This document shows, piece after piece, positions 15,354 through 24,524 of a DNA stretch of 32,877 nt. The notes beneath the pieces are model-generated. The model was not told where the DNA came from and searched no databases. It saw nothing but the letters and a program-made list of their open reading frames with translations. This DNA comes from an uncultured Alphaproteobacteria bacterium (GTDB lineage Bacteria; Pseudomonadota; Alphaproteobacteria; Rhodobacterales; Rhodobacteraceae). The stretch covers positions 1-32,877 of the forward strand of contig CAJWEI010000039.1 in NCBI GenBank assembly GCA_913031285.1, written 5' to 3'. Within the stretch, counting starts at the first letter, position 1, and each line of letters opens with the position of its first letter. A program made the position numbers and the translations under genes.

Positions 15354-18300
15354 ATGACTGAAAAATCTAGATTTATTCACCTGCGAGTGCACTCCGAATA
15401 TTCCCTTTTGGAAGGTGCAGTAAAGATAAAATCCCTGCCTGCCTTATGTACTAAAATGGATATGCCAGCTGTTGCGGTTACCGATACCAATAACCTTTTT
15501 GCTGCGCTGGAATTTTCAGTTGGTGTCAGTGGTGCCGGGGTACAACCTATAATCGGTTGCCAGATCGACCTGCAATATAAAAAGCCAGACTCCTCAGGAA
15601 AAACCAGTCATACCGCAGCGCTGGTTTTGCTCGCTCAAAGCGAACGTGGCTACGAAAACCTAATGAAACTTAATAGCTGCCTTTATATTGATGCAAGCGG
15701 GCAGTTGCCCCAAATCACTGTAGATGACCTTCGCGCCTACTCAGCAGAACTCATATGTCTCAGCGGCGGCGCTGACGGGCCAGTCGGAAAGTTGATTCAA
15801 ACATCCCAAATGCCCGCAGCTAAAGCGCTTATGACGCAGTTGTCAGATATATTCCCTAACTGTCTCTATGTAGAATTACAGCGCCACCCCACGGAGAACG
15901 GTCTACCAGATACCGAACGGCTGACAGAAGCAGGCTTTATCGAAATGGCCTATGAGATGGACTTGCCGCTTGTGGCAACAAATGATGTCTTTTTTAAAGA
16001 AAGTAGCATGTATGAAGCTCATGATGCTTTGATCTGTATTGCAGAAGGCGCTTATGTAGATCAGCAGGAACCGCGCCGACGCCTTACTTCACAGCATTAT
16101 TTCAAAACTCAGCAGGAAATGATCACTCTGTTTGCTGACCTACCAGAGGCAATCGAAAATACAATTGAAATTGCCCAAAGGTGCGCGTTCAAGGCGTATT
16201 TGCGGGATCCAATCCTGCCAAAGTTTGCTGATGATGAAATCGAAGAACTGCGTCGGCAATCCCGACAGGGTCTCAAAGATCGTTTGGCCGTTATTCCGCT
16301 GTCTGCCGAGATCAAAGAGTATGAAAAACGACTCGAATTTGAACTTGGAATCATCGAAGATATGGGCTTTCCGGGTTATTTCTTGATAGTGGCAGACTTT
16401 ATAAAGTGGTCTAAGAAAAATGCTATCCCGGTTGGTCCAGGACGGGGGTCAGGCGCTGGCAGCCTCGTTGCTTATGCATTGACAATTACCGACCTTGACC
16501 CGCTGCGCTACTCTTTATTGTTTGAGCGCTTCCTGAACCCAGACAGGGTGAGCATGCCAGATTTTGATATCGATTTCTGCATGGATCGGCGCGAAGAAGT
16601 CATCCAATATGTTCAAGAAAAATATGGGCGCGATAAGGTTGGCCAGATTATTACATTTGGTGCATTGCTGTCCAAGGCCGCCGTGCGCGATGTAGGACGT
16701 GTTTTGCAAATGCCTTATGGCCAAGTTGATCGTTTATCAAAAATGATTCCCGTTGAGGGGGTCAAGCCTGTCAGTATTGAAAAAGCTCTCGCAGATGAAC
16801 CAAGGCTGCGCGAAGAGGCCAAAAATGAAGAAGTTGTTGCAAGACTTCTGAACTACGGACAACAAGTTGAGGGGCTCTTGCGAAATGCCTCAACCCATGC
16901 CGCAGGTGTAGTGATCGGAGATAGGCCTCTAGACGAGCTTGTTCCACTTTATCAAGATCCACGTTCAGATATGCCAGCGACTCAATTTAATATGAAGTGG
17001 GTTGAACAAGCTGGGCTGGTCAAATTCGATTTTCTTGGATTGAAAACATTGACTGTTATTCAAAATGCAGTTGACCTCATCCTCAAGTCTGATCGGCATT
17101 TGCACATAGCCGCGGATGGCACCCGACTTTATGACCCGCCCACAGGTGCTATAGATGATATCGCTGCAATTCCTTTGGATGATGAACTCTCCTTTAAGCT
17201 TTATGCCTCAGCCAAAACAGTTGCAGTTTTTCAAGTTGAATCTAGCGGAATGATGGATGCGCTCAAACGAATGAAACCAACCTGTATCGAAGATATCGTC
17301 GCACTCGTCGCGCTTTATCGTCCAGGACCGATGGAGAACATCCCGACCTACTGCGAGGTCAAGAATGGCCTGAAAGAACGCGAGTCTATTCACCCGTTGA
17401 TCGATTACATATTAGAAGAAACTCAAGGTATTATCGTCTATCAGGAACAAGTGATGCAAATCGCGCAAGTCATGGCAAATTATACGCTTGGCGGTGCAGA
17501 TCTATTACGTCGCGCCATGGGTAAAAAGATCAAAGAGGCGATGGATGCTGAACGGCCTAAATTTGAAAAAGGAGCTGCTGATAACGGCGTTGACAAGAAA
17601 AAAGCATCTGAAGTGTTCGACCTGTTGGAGAAATTCGCCAACTACGGTTTTAACAAATCTCACGCCGCCGCTTATGCTGTAGTAAGCTATCAAACGGCTT
17701 GGCTTAAAGCTAACCACCCTGTAGAATTTATGACCGGTGTTATGAATTGTGACATACATCTTACAGACAAACTGGCAGTCTATTTTGAAGAAGTCCGAAA
17801 GCGGCTTAATCTATCCTACGTTCCACCTTGCGTAAACCGTTCTGGGGCCATATTTGATGTGGTAGACGGCGCCTTGGTCTACGCTCTGGGGGCTCTAAAG
17901 AACGTTGGCGCCGAAGCGATGCGTCTTGTGTCGGATGCCCGCCGCGTTAAGGGAGCAGAAAAAAGTTTTGCGACATTGTTTGATTTTGCACGGCGGGTTG
18001 ATCTAAAACGCGTCGGCAAGAGGCCTTTGGAAATGCTAGCAAGGTCAGGAGCATTCGATCAGCTTGATCCAAACCGAAGGCGCGTCTTTGAAAGCCTTGA
18101 CGCTCTGGTCAACTATTCGGCCGCTATTCAGGAACAGAAAACCTCAAATCAGGTCTCTCTATTCGGTGAAGCGGGCGATGACCTACCCGCGCCCCGTCTG
18201 TCTGGTGCGACCGATTGGCTTCCCGCTGAACGTCTTTCAGAAGAATTTCGCGCTATTGGGTTTTATTTATCAGGTCATCCACTTGACGACTATATGGGCC

Positions 18301-18866
18301 CCTTGAAGCGCCAAGGCGTGGTAAAAATGGAAGAGCTATTGGAGAACGTTCGATCTGGGCCGAGTGTTGGTAAGCTCGCAGGAGTGGTTACGGGCAGACA
18401 AGAACGCAAATCCGCCAAAGGCAACCGCTTTGCATTTGTCCAACTAAGCGATGTCAGCGGCGCTTATGAGGTAACTTTATTTTCAGAGACACTCGAAAAG
18501 GCACGTGGTCATATTGAAAATGGTGCAAAAGTTGTAATCACAGTGGAAGCGAATTTAGAGGCAGATCAGCTGAAACTTTTAGCTCGATCTGTTACCCCAA
18601 TTGATACAACGATTGCCAATGCAGGAACGTCCGGGCTGCGGCTTTTTGTGGAAAATTCTCAAGCAATTTCGTCAGTTGCCTCAGTTTTGCTACAATCAAA
18701 GAGCCAATCAAAGGAATCACAGAAAGGGCTCATTCAGTTTTGCTTCACGAACCATGAGATTGCCAGCGAAGTAACAGTCGATGCGGGCGAAGAATTTCCG
18801 GTAAACCCGCAGATCAAGGGTGCCCTTAAAAGTCTAGAAGGTGTTTTGCAGGTAGAAGACATTTAA
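15354..18866 (+). CDS. dnaE: DNA polymerase III subunit alpha
   Basis: This 1170-residue replicative polymerase catalytic subunit begins with the PHP domain (HLRVHSEYSLLEGAVKI). The C-family polymerase core contains VGPGRGSGAGS and the catalytic aspartates in PDFDIDF (about 403-407), followed by the tandem HhH region, and the protein ends with the OB-fold. Length matches E. coli DnaE (1160), and sequence and context point to the housekeeping enzyme rather than mutagenic DnaE2. I prefer ATG 15354. A TTG nine bases upstream (15345) keeps the frame open, and the TGAGGT at 15337-15342 is a little far from the ATG and too near the TTG, so the start is not settled. Confidence 0.95.
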   Translation: MTEKSRFIHLRVHSEYSLLEGAVKIKSLPALCTKMDMPAVAVTDTNNLFAALEFSVGVSGAGVQPIIGCQIDLQYKKPDSSGKTSHTAALVLLAQSERGYENLMKLNSCLYIDASGQLPQITVDDLRAYSAELICLSGGADGPVGKLIQTSQMPAAKALMTQLSDIFPNCLYVELQRHPTENGLPDTERLTEAGFIEMAYEMDLPLVATNDVFFKESSMYEAHDALICIAEGAYVDQQEPRRRLTSQHYFKTQQEMITLFADLPEAIENTIEIAQRCAFKAYLRDPILPKFADDEIEELRRQSRQGLKDRLAVIPLSAEIKEYEKRLEFELGIIEDMGFPGYFLIVADFIKWSKKNAIPVGPGRGSGAGSLVAYALTITDLDPLRYSLLFERFLNPDRVSMPDFDIDFCMDRREEVIQYVQEKYGRDKVGQIITFGALLSKAAVRDVGRVLQMPYGQVDRLSKMIPVEGVKPVSIEKALADEPRLREEAKNEEVVARLLNYGQQVEGLLRNASTHAAGVVIGDRPLDELVPLYQDPRSDMPATQFNMKWVEQAGLVKFDFLGLKTLTVIQNAVDLILKSDRHLHIAADGTRLYDPPTGAIDDIAAIPLDDELSFKLYASAKTVAVFQVESSGMMDALKRMKPTCIEDIVALVALYRPGPMENIPTYCEVKNGLKERESIHPLIDYILEETQGIIVYQEQVMQIAQVMANYTLGGADLLRRAMGKKIKEAMDAERPKFEKGAADNGVDKKKASEVFDLLEKFANYGFNKSHAAAYAVVSYQTAWLKANHPVEFMTGVMNCDIHLTDKLAVYFEEVRKRLNLSYVPPCVNRSGAIFDVVDGALVYALGALKNVGAEAMRLVSDARRVKGAEKSFATLFDFARRVDLKRVGKRPLEMLARSGAFDQLDPNRRRVFESLDALVNYSAAIQEQKTSNQVSLFGEAGDDLPAPRLSGATDWLPAERLSEEFRAIGFYLSGHPLDDYMGPLKRQGVVKMEELLENVRSGPSVGKLAGVVTGRQERKSAKGNRFAFVQLSDVSGAYEVTLFSETLEKARGHIENGAKVVITVEANLEADQLKLLARSVTPIDTTIANAGTSGLRLFVENSQAISSVASVLLQSKSQSKESQKGLIQFCFTNHEIASEVTVDAGEEFPVNPQIKGALKSLEGVLQVEDI

Positions 18867-19000
18867 AAATGCCATTCGTGCCTTGTCTTGGCCGATTGCT
18901 TTAATGAAAAATGGGCTCTGATGCGGTAATTCGTCCAACATAGCGTCTTTCCCTCATAATTTAATCTGCTACATCTTGAGAAAGAATATCGAGACCAGCC

Positions 19001-20683
19001 ATGACTGATAAATTCAAGATAACGCTAGCACAGCTTAACCCCACAGTTGGAGATTTGAGTGGAAATGCAGATAAAGCCTATGCCGCATGGCTAATTGCAA
19101 AAGAGACGGGATCGGATCTAGTAGCTTTTCCAGAAATGTTTATCACTGGTTACAATGCGCAAGACTTGATTTCAAAACGGGCATTTCGACACGCTGCAAT
19201 CGACAGACTGAAAGAACTAGCCAATCTTTGCGCAAATGGTCCAACGGTTGCAATCGGAGGACCATGGTCTGAGGGCACATCTGTTTTCAATGCCTATTTC
19301 CTTTTACAATCTGGAAAGATTCGCTCAGTCGTAGAAAAACATCATTTGCCCAATGAAGCCGTTTTTGACGAAGTGCGCATTTTTGACAGCGGTGAAATTG
19401 GCGGCCCCTATTCTGTAGGCAATACCCGAATAGGGAGCCCAATTTGCGAAGATGCCTGGCACGAAGATGTGGTGGAAACCCATACTGAAACCGGTGCTGA
19501 ATTCCTGTTGATACCTAACGGCTCACCCTACCATCGTGGTAAACGAGATGAACGTCTAAATATAATGGTATCTCGCGTGATTGAAAGTGCTTTGCCACTT
19601 ATCTATCTTAATATGGTTGGTGGGCAAGATGATCAGGTTTTTGATGGGGGTAGTTTCGTTTTAAACCCGGGTGGAGCACTTGCCGTCCAATTGCCCATGT
19701 TCGAGGAGGCCACTGTTCAAATTACGCTTAAACGCAGTAATAATGGATGGTTTGTATTAGAGGGTGAAAAGGCCAGGACTCCAGACCAACATCAAGCAGA
19801 TTATCATGCAATGGTCCTTGGTCTAAGAGACTATTGCGCAAAGAGTGGCTTCAAAAAAGTTCTTTTGGGTCTCTCAGGCGGTATAGACAGTGCAATTGTC
19901 GCCGTTATAGCGGCAGATGCGCTTGGGTTTGAAAATGTACGTACCGTAATGTTGCCATCAGAATACACTTCAGACGGGTCTCTGAGCGATGCTGAAAGTT
20001 TAGCGCACAACCTTCGGTGCAAATACGAATATATTCCAATCACTGAAGGGCGCAAGGCCATCACAAATACTCTTAAACCACTCTTTCAAGGTTTCAAAGC
20101 CGATCTAACCGAAGAAAATGTTCAATCACGACTGCGCGGCCTGCTGTTAATGGCGTTATCAAACAAATTTGGTGAAATGCTTCTTACAACTGGCAACAAG
20201 TCCGAGGTGGCGGTTGGTTATGCGACAATTTATGGCGATATGGCAGGTGGCTATAACCCGATAAAGGATCTTTATAAAACCCGCGTCTTTGATATTTGTC
20301 GCTGGAGAAACACACATTATTTTGATTGGATGAAAGGGCCAAAAGGCGCTGTTATACCTGATACTATTATAGACAAGCCACCGAGCGCCGAACTACGACC
20401 CGATCAGAAAGATAGCGATAGTTTGCCTGATTATCCAATACTGGACGGTATTCTACAAATTCTTGTCGACCAAGATGGATCACTCCATGATTGCGAAGCC
20501 GCTGGTTATGAAAAAGCCGATGCGGAACAAATTGAGAGACTTTTGTATCTGAGCGAATACAAAAGGTTTCAATCTGCTCCGGGCACAAGACTTAGCCCAC
20601 GAGCCTTTTGGCTTGATAGACGCTATCCAATCATAAACACTTGGCGCGAGGGTACTCATCGAAAGCCCCCTAAGATTACTTAA
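19001..20683 (+). CDS. nadE: glutamine-dependent NAD+ synthase
   Basis: This 560-residue two-domain cytoplasmic enzyme makes NAD+ from deamido-NAD+, ATP and glutamine. The N-terminal nitrilase-type glutaminase shows its triad E45 (FPEMF), K113 (EKHHLPN) and C149 (SPICEDAW). The C-terminal synthetase has the pyrophosphate-binding SGGIDS at 292-297 and the TGNKSEVAVGYATIYGDMAGGYNPIKDLYKT segment nearly unchanged from other members. It follows dnaE in the same direction after 134 bases, with a weak ribosome site (GAGACC), and probably has its own promoter in that gap. It converges with iolE; the 74 bases between them hold no convincing terminator. Confidence 0.94.
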   Translation: MTDKFKITLAQLNPTVGDLSGNADKAYAAWLIAKETGSDLVAFPEMFITGYNAQDLISKRAFRHAAIDRLKELANLCANGPTVAIGGPWSEGTSVFNAYFLLQSGKIRSVVEKHHLPNEAVFDEVRIFDSGEIGGPYSVGNTRIGSPICEDAWHEDVVETHTETGAEFLLIPNGSPYHRGKRDERLNIMVSRVIESALPLIYLNMVGGQDDQVFDGGSFVLNPGGALAVQLPMFEEATVQITLKRSNNGWFVLEGEKARTPDQHQADYHAMVLGLRDYCAKSGFKKVLLGLSGGIDSAIVAVIAADALGFENVRTVMLPSEYTSDGSLSDAESLAHNLRCKYEYIPITEGRKAITNTLKPLFQGFKADLTEENVQSRLRGLLLMALSNKFGEMLLTTGNKSEVAVGYATIYGDMAGGYNPIKDLYKTRVFDICRWRNTHYFDWMKGPKGAVIPDTIIDKPPSAELRPDQKDSDSLPDYPILDGILQILVDQDGSLHDCEAAGYEKADAEQIERLLYLSEYKRFQSAPGTRLSPRAFWLDRRYPIINTWREGTHRKPPKIT

Positions 20684-20757
20684 TCAAAATATACTTGCCA
20701 TCATTTTTTGTCTACTTTGGCTGAAAATAAATTCTCCATAACAAAAATACGAAATAT

Positions 20758-21654
20758 TCAGATAATTTTGTATCCTGCCGCATTCATGACACTTAGTAAT
20801 TTTAATTGACCTTTTTTGGCCATCTCTAATGGTGGGTTTGCCACTGGATCCTGTTCGGCCTCAACAACAAACCAACCTTCATATCCATAGCCAGCCAGAC
20901 GGTTTACAATGGGGCCAAAATCAAGCGACCCATCACCAGGCACAGTAAACGCACCTTTAATTACAGCATCAAGAAAGCTATGTTTACCGCGATTCAACCC
21001 ATTAATTATTTCCATACGCACGTCTTTAGCGTGGACATGGTTGATGCGACTGTGATGGTTATCTATTACTCTTAAAACATCACCACCGGCAAAGGCCATA
21101 TGGCCCACATCAAACAACAATGGTAGTCCGATCCCAGAGTGCGCCATCAACAAATCCAGCTCTGCTTCAGTTTCAATCGGGGCAGCCATGTGATGATGAT
21201 AGCTAAGTGGCATGCCTTGCTCAAAGCACCATTCAGCAAAAGCAGTAAGCTTGTGACCATAGTCTTTGATCTGCGCCTCATCCAGCTTAAGTTTGGTGGC
21301 TAGCGGTGCAATTTGATCTCCCTGAATTGTTCCAGAGGTTTCGCCATATACAATACAAGGGGCATTCATCGCTTTGAAAAGCGCTAATTGTTCAGCTACC
21401 CGGTCCTTTTCACGTTCGATATCACCAGTCAAAAGCTCACCAGAAAACCACCCTCCACAAACAGATATCCGATATTTGGCAATCACAGTACCCAGAACGC
21501 TAGCGTCCATCGGAAAACGCCGCCCTGTTTCCATCCCAGTATAGCCTGCCTCACTCGCTTGACGCAGGCATTCTTCTAACGAAACATCATCGCTTAACTC
21601 TTCGAGATCATCATTCCACCATGCAATCGGAGCAATACCAAGATGCGCTTTCAT
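20758..21654 (-). CDS. iolE: myo-inosose-2 dehydratase
   Basis: IolE dehydrates 2-keto-myo-inositol to 3D-(3,5/4)-trihydroxycyclohexane-1,2-dione, the second step of inositol catabolism. The 298-residue protein is a xylose-isomerase-like TIM barrel. The opening MKAHLGIAPIAWWNDDLEELS, with ETGRRFP shortly after, is characteristic of IolE. HHHM, LFDVGHMAFAGGD and INHVHAKDVR supply metal ligands, and a final VPGDGSLDFGPI and WFVVEAEQDP complete the site. I set the start at ATG 21654, four bases after the iolD stop. The frame is open 60 bases further inside iolD, but those residues do not fit the family. It is the distal gene of the iolD-iolE pair. Confidence 0.9.
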   Translation of the reverse strand: MKAHLGIAPIAWWNDDLEELSDDVSLEECLRQASEAGYTGMETGRRFPMDASVLGTVIAKYRISVCGGWFSGELLTGDIEREKDRVAEQLALFKAMNAPCIVYGETSGTIQGDQIAPLATKLKLDEAQIKDYGHKLTAFAEWCFEQGMPLSYHHHMAAPIETEAELDLLMAHSGIGLPLLFDVGHMAFAGGDVLRVIDNHHSRINHVHAKDVRMEIINGLNRGKHSFLDAVIKGAFTVPGDGSLDFGPIVNRLAGYGYEGWFVVEAEQDPVANPPLEMAKKGQLKLLSVMNAAGYKII

Positions 21655-21658
21655 TTTA

Positions 21659-23506
21659 TTAGACTCCAATACGCTGTTTGGCGCGAATCTCATCATGGTC
21701 TTTGCGCGCTGCATCTACGCTGTCGCGCTCTGAAACCTCCGGAACACCAACATCCCAAGAAGCGTCGCCAGGCGTCCATTGATATGCATCAGATGGAATA
21801 GTAAGCACAGTAGTTTTATCGTTTGCTTTGGCCCATTTCATCGCTTCGTCTAATTCATCCAATGTCTCAACACGGCGACCATGCGCCCCCATAGACTCAG
21901 CGTGTTTGGCAAAATCTACTGAAAAAGGCTCCTTCACACGGCTGTCTTTGATCAGATTATTAAAAGATTCTCCACCTTTGTAGTTTTGCAACCGGTTGAT
22001 AATCGCATAGCCGCCGTTATCAGGGACGACGACAATAATTTTATGTCCACTTAGGACAGTGGAATATATATCAGAATTCATCATCATATATGTGCCATCC
22101 CCAACAATCACAATCGGAGTGCGGCTGTTGTCAGCCATAGCAGCGCCCCAACCCGCAGGGATTTCATAGCCCATGCAGGAAAAGCCGAATTCTGTATCGA
22201 CTGTGTTGGGAGATTTGACACGCCAACACTTGTTAACCTCTCCAGGAGGGCCACCAGCGGCAGTGATCACCAAATCACGATCATCCACATTATCTTGGAT
22301 CACTTTTATCACTTGCGCGTAAGAGGGCACCTCGGCATTGGTTGGTGCCTGATGCTCGTCTATCAATGTATTCCATTTAGCCATTTCCTCTCTGCCCTTT
22401 TCCATCCAAGAAACAGGCGCACGCCAATCTCCCAAACCGCTGTCAAATTCACGCATCGTTTCCAACGCATCCCCAACAACCGGAATAGCCCTATGCTTTA
22501 CTGCATCCAAGCGCGCAGCGTTGATAGAAATAAACTGTGCATCTTGCTGAAAGCTTGTCCAAGAGCCGGTGGTAAAATCCTGCAAACGCGTACCGATGGC
22601 CAGTACAACATCAGCCTCTTCAGCAAGGGCATTAGCAGATGACGACCCAGTCACGCCAATGCCGCCCACATAGGCGGGGTGATCATGAATAACGGCACCT
22701 TTGCCCGCAATAGTTTCGCACATCGGAATACCACGCGCTTTTGCAAAATCAGCAACTAGGTCTTCCGCAACAGAATAACGTACGCCACCACCTGAAATAA
22801 TCAGCGGTTTTTTGGCCGCCTTCAGCGCTTCGATAGCTTTGGCAAGCTGTTGCAGATCCGGACGCGGCCTCGGGATCGCGTGAACCATTGGCGTAAAAAA
22901 GGCCTTTGGATAGTCAAACGCAATCTCTTGCGTATCTTGACACAACCCAATGAAAGCAGGTCCACAATCCGCAGGGTCAAGCATAGATGCAATCGCTTGG
23001 GGAAAGGAAGAAATTATCTGTTCAGGATGCGTAATGCGATCCCAATAGCGCGTTACCGGTTTGAAACTTTCGTTCACCGTCATTGTCGGGTTGTTGAAAT
23101 GCTCAACCTGTTGCAACACAGGATCAGGCCGACGGTTGGAAAACGTATCCCCCGAAATAAGCAGAAGTGGCAATCGATTTGAATGCGCCACACCAGCAGC
23201 CGTCACCATATTAGTCGCACCAGGACCAACAGATGACGTCGCCACCATAATTTGACGCCGGCGCTTTGCTTTGGCAAACCCAATTGCTGCTAGAGCCATA
23301 GATTGCTCATTCTGACCTCGCCATGTTGGCAGCATATCCTGTACAGCTTCTAGCGCTTCTGCAAGACAGGTGACATTACCATGACCAAATATACCAAAAA
23401 CTCCAGCAAAAAGCTGTACGCGCTCACCATCGATTTCCGTAAACTGATTGCACAGATAGCGCACAACCGCTTGCGCCATCGTCAATCTCACAAAACCCTT
23501 TGCCAT
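21659..23506 (-). CDS. iolD: 3D-(3,5/4)-trihydroxycyclohexane-1,2-dione hydrolase
   Basis: IolD is a thiamine-diphosphate enzyme that opens the inositol-derived ring to 5-deoxy-glucuronate. The 615-residue protein has the three-domain layout of acetolactate-synthase-like enzymes. The N-terminal LFAGVFGIFGHGN is specific to IolD. The diphosphate-binding motif begins GDGTYMMMNSD in the C-terminal third and continues to NNLIKDSRV. I chose ATG 23506, preceded by GGAG six bases upstream, over a GTG four codons earlier. It is transcribed away from the aldolase operon, with 199 bases between the two start codons that include a LacI-type operator. Its product is converted by IolB, encoded in the divergent operon, which ties the two transcripts into one pathway. 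Confidence 0.92.
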   Translation of the reverse strand: MAKGFVRLTMAQAVVRYLCNQFTEIDGERVQLFAGVFGIFGHGNVTCLAEALEAVQDMLPTWRGQNEQSMALAAIGFAKAKRRRQIMVATSSVGPGATNMVTAAGVAHSNRLPLLLISGDTFSNRRPDPVLQQVEHFNNPTMTVNESFKPVTRYWDRITHPEQIISSFPQAIASMLDPADCGPAFIGLCQDTQEIAFDYPKAFFTPMVHAIPRPRPDLQQLAKAIEALKAAKKPLIISGGGVRYSVAEDLVADFAKARGIPMCETIAGKGAVIHDHPAYVGGIGVTGSSSANALAEEADVVLAIGTRLQDFTTGSWTSFQQDAQFISINAARLDAVKHRAIPVVGDALETMREFDSGLGDWRAPVSWMEKGREEMAKWNTLIDEHQAPTNAEVPSYAQVIKVIQDNVDDRDLVITAAGGPPGEVNKCWRVKSPNTVDTEFGFSCMGYEIPAGWGAAMADNSRTPIVIVGDGTYMMMNSDIYSTVLSGHKIIVVVPDNGGYAIINRLQNYKGGESFNNLIKDSRVKEPFSVDFAKHAESMGAHGRRVETLDELDEAMKWAKANDKTTVLTIPSDAYQWTPGDASWDVGVPEVSERDSVDAARKDHDEIRAKQRIGV

Positions 23507-23629
23507 ATCACACTCCACACCTTTTCTATTAATACACCATCGTTAACGAATTTTCTTAACAACCAAAGGAAGTACTTAATAACATCAACCTTATTCACGC
23601 TTTAATTTACCAAATTTGAACGAGTTTAG

Positions 23630-23657
23630 TTGCAATATAAACTACGTTCGTTATGAA
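23630..23657 (+). promoter_or_regulatory. possible promoter of the aldolase-iolB operon
   Basis: TTGCAA (23630-23635) and TATGAA (23652-23657), separated by 16 bases, could be -35 and -10 boxes for rightward transcription. Transcription would start near 23664, directly before the palindromic operator. Each box matches about four of six consensus positions, so this is a suggestion. On the minus strand, TTTCAA and TATATT with an 18-base spacer in the same area could serve iolD. Confidence 0.3.
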
Positions 23658-23669
23658 TTGAAAGCAGAG

Positions 23670-23687
23670 TTTGCAACCGGTTGCAAA
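23670..23687. promoter_or_regulatory. perfect 18-bp palindromic operator, LacI-family type
   Basis: TTTGCAACCGGTTGCAAA is its own reverse complement. The TGCAA-CCGG-TTGCA core with a central CG matches the usual LacI/GalR-family operator pattern. It sits 18 bases before the aldolase start and 164 bases from the iolD start, between the divergent operons. Binding here would block the rightward transcript directly and might also affect iolD. No LacI-family regulator gene is in the window. Confidence 0.7.
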
Positions 23688-23705
23688 AAAGATTGGCAGT
23701 AGAAC

Positions 23706-24524
23706 ATGATATCAAACGCTCTAAAAGAAAAATGGACAAATGGAGAATCCACATTGAACGGTTGGCTATCAATCGGAAATTCTTTTACCGCTGAAATTAT
23801 GGCCGAGCAGGGCTATGACAGCCTAACCGTTGATATTCAGCACGGGTTTCTTGATTATAATGACGCAAAAGGCATGCTTCAGGCAATCCGCGCCAGTCAT
23901 GTCACTCCAATGGTTCGGGTACCTTGGCTAGACCCAGGCATTATTATGAAGTCGCTAGATGCTGGTGCCTACGGCGTCATATGTCCAATGATCAACACAC
24001 CAGAACAGGCCAGCGCTTTAGTTGATTCAATGCGCTATCCACCATACGGCAGCCGTAGTTTTGGCCCCACAAGGGCAAATATTTCCGCAGGAGTAAACTA
24101 TGCAAGCGAGGCAAATCAAAATATGGTTTCTTTTGCAATGATTGAAACGGCAGAAGCCGTTGAAAATTTAAATGCCATCTGTGCCACAAAAGACCTAGAT
24201 GGGATATATATCGGACCTGCTGATCTTACATTAGGCGTAACCAAAGGCCGTTTGCCCCCAAGCTTTGACCGCGAGGAACCGGAAATGATCGATGTAATTA
24301 AACAGATTCTAGCCGCTGCGAAATCGCATAACATCCGTGCGGGCATTCACTGTGGAACACCACAATATGCAGCCAAAGCAATTGGTTGGGGATTTGATTT
24401 AACCACTATATCGGGTGATGTGCGCTTATTAGCAGCCAGCGCCAGAGCAAGTGTTAATCAAACCCGCGAATTCGCTGGGTTAAACGTTAACAGTAGTGTT
24501 AGCAATGCAAAGAATGGGTACTAA
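23706..24524 (+). CDS. HpcH/HpaI-family class II aldolase
   Basis: This 272-residue metal-dependent aldolase is of the 4-hydroxy-2-oxo-acid (HpaI) family. These enzymes usually cleave 2-keto-4-hydroxy acids to pyruvate and an aldehyde, or work with hydroxypyruvate. The active-site set is present: H46 (VDIQHG), R71 (MVRVPW), metal ligands E147 (AMIETAEAVEN) and D173 (GPADL), and an intact PYGSRSFGPTR segment. It opens a five-gene operon whose ATG lies just downstream of the operator and has only a poor ribosome site. The next gene overlaps its stop codon (TAATG). In an inositol-type cluster without iolJ it may cleave a pathway-derived keto acid; the substrate is not determined by the sequence. 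Confidence 0.85.
   Translation: MISNALKEKWTNGESTLNGWLSIGNSFTAEIMAEQGYDSLTVDIQHGFLDYNDAKGMLQAIRASHVTPMVRVPWLDPGIIMKSLDAGAYGVICPMINTPEQASALVDSMRYPPYGSRSFGPTRANISAGVNYASEANQNMVSFAMIETAEAVENLNAICATKDLDGIYIGPADLTLGVTKGRLPPSFDREEPEMIDVIKQILAAAKSHNIRAGIHCGTPQYAAKAIGWGFDLTTISGDVRLLAASARASVNQTREFAGLNVNSSVSNAKNGY

Noticed and set aside
15345-18866. DnaE as the error-prone DnaE2
   Set aside because: Sequence and length fit the replicative enzyme, and the imuA/imuB companions are absent.
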